Shown in pieces: positions 56,101-62,365 of a DNA stretch of 64,000 nucleotides. The DNA lies in the NCBI GenBank assembly GCA_902771155.1, contig CACXVS010000001.1, positions 1 through 64,000 on the forward strand. The letters run 5' to 3'. How positions within the stretch are numbered: position 1 is the stretch's first letter; every line of letters begins with the position of its first letter. The DNA comes from an uncultured Prevotellaceae bacterium (GTDB taxonomy: Bacteria; Bacteroidota; Bacteroidia; Bacteroidales; Bacteroidaceae). The notes beneath the pieces are model-generated. The model had not been told where the DNA came from. It saw only the letters and a program-made list of their open reading frames with translations, and did no database searches. The position numbers and the translations under genes are program-made.

Positions 56101-59100
56101 GTAACTGGGATAACAATGCGGGTAACTGGGCTACAGGCAAGACTTCCGCATCGAGCACTACTACTGTTAGTTTGACAGGTGGTCTCATCAAAGGCGATGC
56201 CTACGGTGGCGGCCTGGGTCAGATAGCAAGAACAGGTGCTAACCCTCTTGCCGCCATTCCTGCATACGTTTGGGGCGACGTAACGGTGAAGCTGAATGAA
56301 GGGAAGACAGCCAACGACACTGGATGTAAAGTGAGCCGCATCTTCGGCTGTAACAACCAGAACGGTACACCGAAGGGAAAAGTTCAGGTGTATGTGTATG
56401 CCACTCAGAACAAAGATAAGGAAAACATCGGGTCTAAGTATCCATTACATACTAAGGAGGCTGGTAATCTGCCAGAGACAGGCTCTACAACGACATACGA
56501 CGTGAAAGCCGTGTACGGCGGAGGTAACTTGTCGGCATACGTGCCGGTAAATGCTTTGTTGGCTTATGACGATGAAGAAAACCCGCCCGAAGCAGTTGCC
56601 GCAGCTCGTTCCGAGGTCTATATTTACGGTTGCCAACTGACGAGCATCAAACAGGTGTATGCCGGTGGTAATGCGGCTTCAGCCCCAGCCACATACGTTT
56701 GGGTGGATGGCTCCTACGAGATAGAGGAGTTGTTTGGTGGTGGTAACGGTAATGATCCGTATGAGTTGTACAATGCCTGGTATCAGAATCCTGGTGCAAA
56801 TGTAGGCTATTATGACTATACGGAGCGCATCGATGGAGGTGATGGATCACTGGCTGATCCATACAAATGTCAAGACAAGCCTGAAGCTTCATTTGAAACT
56901 GGATCATTGGAAGAACGTCTTAAATATAAATATGGCTCGGGTATTACCACCACTGAAGTTCATGGCGGTAAGGTGCATTACGTCTATGGCGGCAGTAATA
57001 TGAAAGGTAACATCAGAACCTTGTGCAAATCATCGTATGAGGAGTTGTACCCGGAAGACTGTCCTGTAAAGACGGACGAGACATACGGTGGTGGTAAGAA
57101 ATCGAACATGGATGGTAAGATTGATATGGAGTTAGGCTGTGTCAAGGACATGGAAGATACTTTCGGTGGTTCCAAGGATGCTGATGTAAACAGTGACATT
57201 GTGCTCACCATCAGTAACGGTAACTACAAGAGAGTGTTTGGCGGTAATAACACCAGTGGAAATGTCAATGGCTCCATCACTGTCATTATTAAGGAAGAGG
57301 GTTGTTCGCCAATCACAATTAACCAACTCTATGCAGGCGGTTTCTTGGCTGGTTATTCTGTCTATGGCTATAATGCCGACAAGTCGCCAAGAACAGAAGC
57401 CCAATGGAATGCGATGACTGAAGCACAGAGGGTGGCTGAAGGTTTCCCGACAAACGCTCAGGGCAAATGCGTACCCCGCCATGACCCGCGTATTATGGTT
57501 GTCTCTGCGACTCGCATCGACTCTATTTTTGGTGGTGGCTATAAGGCTCTCGTCGTAGGCAATCCGCATGTGAATGTCAATATGGAAAAGGGATTGATAC
57601 CTAAGACTGATGCAGAGACTCTTCCAGAATATGAGGAAGCAGAGAAGGATGCGGAAGGCAATATGATCCTGCCCATCGGCACTGTCGGAAATATCTATGG
57701 CGGTGGTAACATGGCCGACATCTATGGCGACACTTATGTGGAAATCGGTACGGGCAAATGTTATAACGATGATGGTGAGGAGGAAACTATTTCGCGTCGT
57801 GCAGCCACCATCACAGGTAATGTATATGGTGGCGGCAAGGGTTCTGCTGATACCTATGAGTGTGAGGCTGCCATGGTGGGAGAAGTTGACAAGGACTACG
57901 GCTCAACGCATGTCATTATCGGTAACGGCACAGTGGGAACAGTCGAGAACGGAAAACTTAAAGAGGGAACTGGTAATGTGTATGGTGGCGGCGAGATAGG
58001 TCGAGTGGAAAAGAATACGTCGGTTACAATCGGTCTTGATCCCACAACAATCGACTGGACGAGTGCCCCCGTTATCGAGGGTAAGGTGTTTGGTGCCGGC
58101 TGTGGTCTCCGTACGCATGGTTATTCGGCTCTGGTGCGTGGCGACGCGACAGTTACCATTCGTGCCAATGCCCAGGTTAAAGGTAACGTATATGGCGGTG
58201 GCGAAATGTCAACAGTGGGTAAATATTGGGTGAAGGGCGTTCAGTATCCTGCATCACTAAATCCCCCTCCAGCACCTGACTGGGTGTATGATTGGATGCC
58301 ATATCAATGGCGTAGCGGTGGTACTTGTACTGTCAGTATTCTGGATCATGCCGTCATTGGCCCCGACAATAATATGAAGATGAAAACAGACAATGGCCCT
58401 GATGACGCTGGTCATGTGTTTGGTGCCTGTCAGGGCGTGTTGCCTTATCAGGGCTTTACTGATACGGATAGACCATGGCGTATGCAGCAAGGTGATACTA
58501 AGGATTATTTTTATATTAATAACAAATTCAGTGAAGACGAATACTTCAGGTTTATCGAGACCTTGGCATTAGCCACCAAGACCGAGGTGACCATCGGCGG
58601 TAACGCCTTTGTAATGGGCTCCGTCTATGGCGGCAGTGAGAATGGCCGAGTACAGGAAGATACCCATGTGACGATTCAGGACAATTGTCAGATTGGTTGT
58701 GGTGACGGTATCACGACACCAGATGGTAAACCGGCACCATATACCGCTGCACAGTGGGAAAGTGAAAATCCTGCGGATTTTAAAGAGTGTGCCAGCTGGA
58801 CGTTCGAACCTCCTTATGCGCCTTACGACATGTATAAGCTTGATGCTAATGGCAAACCGATTCCGGCTACCGACGGTCATACGTTCTTTGGCAACGTGTT
58901 CGGCGGCGGAAGCGGATATTACCCGTACAAACAGGATCCTGACTATGAGGTCCGGAAGTCGGAACTCGGCGGTAAATCGAAGAAGGAATTGGGCTATGCA
59001 GATGGCTTGTGGTTTGAGAATGCCGGTGCCGTGTATGGCAATACCCAGGTGGATATCACAGGCGGACATATCCTGACGAGTGTCTATGGTGGCAATGAGA

Positions 59101-61901
59101 TGACCAATGTAGGTACCTATAAAGATGATAGGGATTATGTTGAGAAAGGTCATTGCGTCATCAACATATCGGGTGGTACGGTCGGTGTGCCGCGCTCATC
59201 AGACGATGCCAAGCATCATCCTGTCACCTGTTACGTTTTCGGAGCAGGTAAGGGTGATCCGCGTATCAACTTCAACAGATGGACTAATGTGGCAAGCACA
59301 GAGGTGAATATCACGGGCAATGCCCGTATCTTCGGTTCGACCTTCGGTGGAGGTGAGGATGGTCACGTGATAGGCGATGCCGTAACCACTGTCAATGGCG
59401 ATGGCGTCAAGATTGGCTCAACGGGTACGTCGGGTGTCGATGGTAATATCTTCGGTGGTGGCCGTGGCTTCAGCGAAGACGCACTGACAGCCGGTGTCGT
59501 GGGAGGCAACGTGACGGTCAACTTCAAAAACGGAAAGATACTCGGAACGCTCTATGGAGGCGGTCGTTTGGCATCGGTTGGTACTAACTTTGCGAATGTA
59601 GAGGATACCCAACACTACGGCAAGATGCAGGCCGATACAGAAACCCAGACCCATGGCCATATCACGGTTAACATTGAAGGCGGAACCATCGGTGCAACCG
59701 ATGACGCTGGTAACCTGATGGCATCAGATTCCTCCATCGGCGACGTCTTTGGCGGCTGCAAGGGTAGCTCATCAGAAATTCCTAAAATGGACTACGGCTT
59801 GTCAAAGATTACTAAAATCAACATGACTGGCGGAAAGGTGAACGGCTCTGTCTATGGCGGCGGTGAGGTGGCTATGGTGGAGGATAGTACCACGATTCTG
59901 ATTAGCGGTGCAGAAAAGGTCGATAACGTCTATGGCGGCGGTAAGGGTATCATCGATCATGCTAAGGCAGGAATGATTCAGGGTGACACCCATGTCACTA
60001 TCAGTGAGGCTCAAGGCAAGACGACCACAATCAGCCATAATGTCTATGGCGGTGGTGAGGCTGGTGTCGTGAATGGCAACGTCGCTGTCGATATAATGGG
60101 CGGACACGTCATGCAGGATGTGTATGGCGGTGGAGCTCTGGCCAATACGAACACGGGCAACTGGGGTTCCAATAATACCTGGGCTGAAGGAAAATATTCG
60201 AATCTGGCTACATTCTACAAGACCAATGTCATCCTAAAGGGCGGCACTATCGATGGTAATGTGTATGGTGGTGGCCTGGGCAGGCAGGAAAAAGCTGAAG
60301 TACCAGCCGTAGAAGGCTCTGGCACGTATGGTCAGCCTGACTATGTGGAACCTGTTCCGTACCAACCGGCAGTATCGCCCATTAAGGCTTTGGTCTATGG
60401 TGACGTGCTGGTGAAGCTGAACGAGAATACTGAAATAGACAAATGTGTGGTGAAAGGTAGTGTATTTGGCTGTAACAACCTCAATGGTAGTCCCCAGAGT
60501 GCTGTCACTGTACATGTCTATAAGACGTGGGGTGATGCAATGACTGCTCAAGCAGATCTGGATGACCCGGATGACTCTAAGCATCATTATCACTTGGCGG
60601 CCGTTTATGGCGGTGGAAACCAGTCGGCATTCTATCCTCAATTTAAGGATACGAGAGACTCTGTTCAGACTCGTGTTATTATCGATGGCTGTGACTTGAC
60701 AAGTATCCAGCAGGTGTATGGCGGTGGTAATGCAGCCTCGTCGCCGGCCACGAGTGTGACGATCAATAGTGCCTATGAGATCGAGGAGGTGTTCGGCGGA
60801 GGTAATGGCTATGGCACGATGCCGGATGGTTCGGTGAACCCGGGTGCTAACGTCGGCTACACACATTATCCTGTGGAATTTGACCCACCTGCATCTACTG
60901 TAGAATATCGTACAAATAATTATGGCTATGGCTCTGGCGAAGCTTCGGTGAATATCTTCAACGGACGTATTCATCGTGTCTTCGGTGGTTCTAACACAAA
61001 GGGTAATGTGAGAAAGAGTGCAGTGACTATCCTCGAGAAAATGTCAGAAGACTGCGCCTTTGTCATTGATGAGGTCTATGGTGGTGGTAAGTCTGCACCG
61101 ATGGACGCCGAGGCCAAGCTGCTGATGTCGTGTATCCCAGGTCTGAAGGAGGTATATGGTGGTGCACAGAATGCGGACATCAACAACAATGTGGTGCTCA
61201 ACATTACGAATGGTGAGTACGACCGCGTGTTCGGTGGCAATAATATCAGTGGAACGATTACGGGTGCCATCACGGTGAACATCGAGGAAACGGGCTGTAA
61301 GCCGGTGATCATCGGACAGGTGTATGGTGGTGGTAACTTGGCCGCCTATACTGGTCCATGGGTGGATGATAACGATCATTCTAAAGGCAGACAAGGTCCC
61401 ACGGTCAATGTGAAGGCGTTTACCAGCATCGGTGAGATCTATGGCGGTGGCTATGGTGCTTCGGCTACGGTGACGGGCGACACCTACGTCAATGTCAATG
61501 AGGTGATCTTGTCGAAGGAAGAAACTGGTCAGGCTCAAGACTACTCTATCAAGGACTTTATACAAGAAGTGATAGACGAAGATCATCCGGAACAAGAATA
61601 TAAGACGATGGATTTGGGTAATGACAACAAGTTCAAAGTCTGGTATCGTCCCGTGAAGAAGGATAGTAATAATGTTCCAATACCTACCATGGGTGTGATT
61701 GGCAACGTCTTTGGCGGTGGTAATGCAGCACCAGTGGAGGGCAGCACCCATGTGAGCATTGGTAACAAGGCTACGGAAACCATCGTGACGCTGAACGATC
61801 TGCAGAAAGAGGTCAAGGGCGTCGATATCCGCGGCAACGTTTATGGTGGCGGTAATAAGGCAGTGGTCACCGGCGACACCAATGTCCGTATCGGCAAGTA
61901 A
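50142..61901 (+). CDS. Giant GGG-repeat surface protein 2 with tandem super-repeats
   Basis: 3,919 residues in one frame. Signal peptide ends near AVAQ (residue 23). Residues about 24-140 match the N-terminal domain of the preceding gene. A GLUG-like part (NCFSYANITGG, about 285) and unassigned beta-rich sequence reach to about 920. From about 925 to the end roughly 60 [VIL]-[YF]-G-[GA]-[GSN] turns alternate with strands such as TKVTI. These form two super-repeats (about 1290-2510 and 2515-3850) and the start of a third (3853-3919). No C-terminal sorting domain is present, unlike giant protein 1. The DNA for residues about 145-1290 is markedly AT-richer. Predicted extracellular beta-solenoid; function unknown. 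Confidence 0.78.
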   Translation: MKVYKMALAVLMLMLVSIGAVAQVKVVFGEKGEEKFPGTGGTITVSQDTKGDEVTVTLTVTPDKGYTITKGDIKVYATYPPSGTRTPEIADNLTLYYNGSEKEDVKDPSEKRDYTFTIGSNFGAWVKEANFSSDSKGPQRGDPTEITDLSDMSSSGDYIITADIDASGFTESIDNFTGTLTALAKSDGTFPVISNLSVPLFTTVTGATVNNIMFKEVKISGSGPIGAICGTAEDTTHIYNCGILPSNKKYDAENETSYLQSTSGNNSYCGGLVGWLKDYSRVINCFSYANITGGSDRGGIVGYNGYASKHDDIRTMIMNCMFYGNIATGGTNRSPIYGGNDIDNRADKSRLNTFNYYRYEPNKNNINKYNCALAIEDKFLVRFEFYRQLLNSNRPLAAWYAINDNNLTDAQKVEKGKYENNEMAKWVLDKSIAPYPILKKQGEYPSIANYDEDKTFDEDGNQVNRNDITVRSRGGFIKKNGVAQELTINISLGQNYPSNFALKAGMSQITRKRIDKDTLNYNFNYDKVQLPYFNEVGTGNYMKDGDGKSRVVTGWKITGMTPGGGTDDATLGTFNPADEYGGYNFADRMSYAKDIYAANNLRVFSQGAYFDVPYGVTAITIEPYYGYAAYVADAWLDVTYLANDTYGNNNGNNTAVFKQYTSNGVDCMINGVKQKVYTSISNALNQLSGSTVYDNAVVLVGNFHLNGTPSNGDKAFSMMSADLDFDNEPDNSLIYHHSSRVNVSPIRYDFLNIPGTAMAQKPKNASRMLNMSIYNPKGWFEVTNTCNIYFVQFEYFNGQGKVKAPVIFQGGMVDQFVSTKIESPTNQTSYIHVGGNAWFLNFGNGTHSDGFKFTPHIPISVTGGDYVNFYLSGTYRPDAMVKEATDDAECYISGGRFGELAGAAQQQINGSVQWQIYDADIRDFFGGGVNADKPITGDITVNIYNSHVTTYCGGPKFGDMPKQGQFQIKYSTNQAGTSTETKTITISEDRKVTTNAKGCTFGRYFGAGYGGTSFLRKRYYDDANSDIGAQETNYTNNRGKYFDGLTTNIKDGKAGPGIAADFDYELFPWSDGRIGSRFYVKFASFSLAKTNNVVSKLKNCTITGSFYGGGHLGQVLGTATSELDGCKVYGNVFGGGYSASVPKVPVRDAGFSVKPEYKKEAGILTTATFSSTTEYQWSTHALPNNGNDAITTSDSAKEIWTTDGLNTLGQVKETKLTIKGNTYVRGMVDGNIPEPDAGYADIDDASVLLYGVSTGGTLYGGVFGGGDASAVNEDTEVLIDNSPSSESEASKTICNVFGGGNVASVGGNTKVTIQGGTIEKNVFGGGKGEADEFSCSKAMVGVNNAGAGADLTTEENKNKGTKVTISNGTVNGNVYGGGEVGRVEWNTQVTIGAGEGTPIINGSVFGAGAGVATHGYAALVRGNSTVTIQGNAKVLQNVYGGGEQATVGRYWVKGVNDNVTGAPTAPTDTPDEMPYQTMSGGKCTVVVQGSAQVGPDSNVPITAGHVFGAGKGVTPNYVHTGDKANWSKRMVDYNSTKHTSEGKGTTWDYYEEYTEAQIADTYFPKYVWEYFVDDADQSAANYKSGEDKYLEFLQTLALVTGTDVTIGGGTVKGSVFGGSESGYVQDDTDVKVNGGTIGTTGNGGAYYGNVYGGGKGDAEHTGTNHNYVAAGLVKGNTKVTISNGTILHNIYGGGAYGSVGEFTYDVNTGMPTGRLENTTGGKAEVIITGGTIGTTGEENGMIFGSSRGDVGAPDAIHDKLAWVYDTHVAIGDTTENATITTAAPLIRGSIYGGGENGHNFRNSYVRINGGTIGIPSEATYAYRGNVYGGGCGTDKYDNNTKYNPKAGIVQGNAFVNITGGFVVHNVYGAGAMGSVGTDTSGGKTTVSVSGGRIGYDGNSNGNVYGAARGDLTATGNLAQVRETAVNISYSTTPTADNEGKTAQLIAGSVFGGGEAGTVKESVAVSMTGGLILNDVYGGGALANTQTSNWDNNAGNWATGKTSASSTTTVSLTGGLIKGDAYGGGLGQIARTGANPLAAIPAYVWGDVTVKLNEGKTANDTGCKVSRIFGCNNQNGTPKGKVQVYVYATQNKDKENIGSKYPLHTKEAGNLPETGSTTTYDVKAVYGGGNLSAYVPVNALLAYDDEENPPEAVAAARSEVYIYGCQLTSIKQVYAGGNAASAPATYVWVDGSYEIEELFGGGNGNDPYELYNAWYQNPGANVGYYDYTERIDGGDGSLADPYKCQDKPEASFETGSLEERLKYKYGSGITTTEVHGGKVHYVYGGSNMKGNIRTLCKSSYEELYPEDCPVKTDETYGGGKKSNMDGKIDMELGCVKDMEDTFGGSKDADVNSDIVLTISNGNYKRVFGGNNTSGNVNGSITVIIKEEGCSPITINQLYAGGFLAGYSVYGYNADKSPRTEAQWNAMTEAQRVAEGFPTNAQGKCVPRHDPRIMVVSATRIDSIFGGGYKALVVGNPHVNVNMEKGLIPKTDAETLPEYEEAEKDAEGNMILPIGTVGNIYGGGNMADIYGDTYVEIGTGKCYNDDGEEETISRRAATITGNVYGGGKGSADTYECEAAMVGEVDKDYGSTHVIIGNGTVGTVENGKLKEGTGNVYGGGEIGRVEKNTSVTIGLDPTTIDWTSAPVIEGKVFGAGCGLRTHGYSALVRGDATVTIRANAQVKGNVYGGGEMSTVGKYWVKGVQYPASLNPPPAPDWVYDWMPYQWRSGGTCTVSILDHAVIGPDNNMKMKTDNGPDDAGHVFGACQGVLPYQGFTDTDRPWRMQQGDTKDYFYINNKFSEDEYFRFIETLALATKTEVTIGGNAFVMGSVYGGSENGRVQEDTHVTIQDNCQIGCGDGITTPDGKPAPYTAAQWESENPADFKECASWTFEPPYAPYDMYKLDANGKPIPATDGHTFFGNVFGGGSGYYPYKQDPDYEVRKSELGGKSKKELGYADGLWFENAGAVYGNTQVDITGGHILTSVYGGNEMTNVGTYKDDRDYVEKGHCVINISGGTVGVPRSSDDAKHHPVTCYVFGAGKGDPRINFNRWTNVASTEVNITGNARIFGSTFGGGEDGHVIGDAVTTVNGDGVKIGSTGTSGVDGNIFGGGRGFSEDALTAGVVGGNVTVNFKNGKILGTLYGGGRLASVGTNFANVEDTQHYGKMQADTETQTHGHITVNIEGGTIGATDDAGNLMASDSSIGDVFGGCKGSSSEIPKMDYGLSKITKINMTGGKVNGSVYGGGEVAMVEDSTTILISGAEKVDNVYGGGKGIIDHAKAGMIQGDTHVTISEAQGKTTTISHNVYGGGEAGVVNGNVAVDIMGGHVMQDVYGGGALANTNTGNWGSNNTWAEGKYSNLATFYKTNVILKGGTIDGNVYGGGLGRQEKAEVPAVEGSGTYGQPDYVEPVPYQPAVSPIKALVYGDVLVKLNENTEIDKCVVKGSVFGCNNLNGSPQSAVTVHVYKTWGDAMTAQADLDDPDDSKHHYHLAAVYGGGNQSAFYPQFKDTRDSVQTRVIIDGCDLTSIQQVYGGGNAASSPATSVTINSAYEIEEVFGGGNGYGTMPDGSVNPGANVGYTHYPVEFDPPASTVEYRTNNYGYGSGEASVNIFNGRIHRVFGGSNTKGNVRKSAVTILEKMSEDCAFVIDEVYGGGKSAPMDAEAKLLMSCIPGLKEVYGGAQNADINNNVVLNITNGEYDRVFGGNNISGTITGAITVNIEETGCKPVIIGQVYGGGNLAAYTGPWVDDNDHSKGRQGPTVNVKAFTSIGEIYGGGYGASATVTGDTYVNVNEVILSKEETGQAQDYSIKDFIQEVIDEDHPEQEYKTMDLGNDNKFKVWYRPVKKDSNNVPIPTMGVIGNVFGGGNAAPVEGSTHVSIGNKATETIVTLNDLQKEVKGVDIRGNVYGGGNKAVVTGDTNVRIGK

Positions 61902-61974
61902 AATTCTACACCATCCCCAGCCCGTGAAACTACAGGTGGTGAAGTCACCAACTGATACCAATACACTACCTACC

Positions 61975-62024
61975 ATACTAACAGCAGCTATATATCACAC
62001 CCGATATATAGCTGCTGTTAGTAT
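61975..62024. terminator. Perfect 22-bp inverted repeat after giant gene 2
   Basis: Arms 61975-61996 and 62003-62024 are perfectly complementary with a 6-nt loop ACACCC. It lies 73 bp after the stop codon. No T-run follows, so an RNA-stabilising 3' hairpin or bidirectional terminator is likelier than a classic intrinsic terminator. Confidence 0.6.
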
Positions 62025-62058
62025 AGGTGGCTATCCCTTGCTACGCCCTTGCTGCCGA

Positions 62059-62134
62059 AGTGAAGCGTCTGACCCCATACGTAATTCTCTCTACGAGAGA
62101 GAATGTAGTATGTGGGGCCCCCAGAGCCTTCACT
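62059..62134. repeat. Nested imperfect inverted repeat
   Basis: AGTGAAG (62059-62065) pairs with CTTCACT (62128-62134), TCTG with CAGA, CCC and CATAC with GGG and GTATG around a bulge, and ATTCTCTCT (62084-62092) with AGAGAGAAT (62096-62104) around a 3-nt loop. The GGCCCCCA 8-mer also occurs twice here as a direct repeat. Confidence 0.65.
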
Positions 62135-62336
62135 GAGGCCCCCAACAAAAACAAGATGTTGACATTTAAATTTCCAACTTGAAACCAAGAAAAAACTAAC
62201 TTGATTTTTCCTCAGAATTAACTTAATGACAAGCCAAAACCTTGTTGACTATCTTGGTGAGCCTTAAAAAAGCATGGAAAAGCATAGAAGGTCTTAGAAG
62301 ATCTTAAAAGGTCGTAGCTCACAATTCAGAAGGACG

Positions 62337-62344
62337 TACCTTTG
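62337..62344 (+). promoter_or_regulatory. Orphan -7 element pointing into the 3' end of the RND gene
   Basis: TACCTTTG followed by GCATCG, the same 14 bases as in the promoter at 1724-1737. No real gene follows on this strand: an ATG at 62353 opens only a 16-codon frame. Confidence 0.4.
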
Positions 62345-62365
62345 CATCGTCAATGAAACCCTATG

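Larger units (their letters stand above)
61902..62365. other. Structured gap between giant gene 2 and the RND pump gene
   Basis: 464 bp between convergent genes with no credible gene. It contains a perfect 22-bp hairpin (61975-62024), a larger imperfect hairpin (62059-62134), an AT-rich stretch, a degenerate 10-bp repeat (62287-62316) and a + strand promoter-like site at 62337. Confidence 0.7.

Noticed and set aside
37045..61901. Repeated GGTGGT/GGCGGT blocks as a CRISPR array or simple VNTR
   Set aside because: Unit lengths vary, the repeats are protein-level with changing synonymous codons, and there are no constant-length spacers.
61899..61955. Frameshift or readthrough that would restore a C-terminal sorting domain to giant protein 2
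   Set aside because: Reading on in any frame soon reaches a stop or gives sequence without the expected motifs.
61044..61976. Long antisense open frame (310 codons) opposite the end of giant gene 2, with others near 60,234-60,974 and 54,009-54,755
   Set aside because: Glycine-rich GGT/GGC repeats read backwards rarely give stops. The translations are His/Thr/Ile-rich with no domain, signal or start context, and codon bias supports the + strand.
61843..62136. 97-codon frame overlapping the end of giant gene 2
   Set aside because: It starts inside the giant gene in another frame and runs through the hairpins; no recognisable sequence and no sorting domain.
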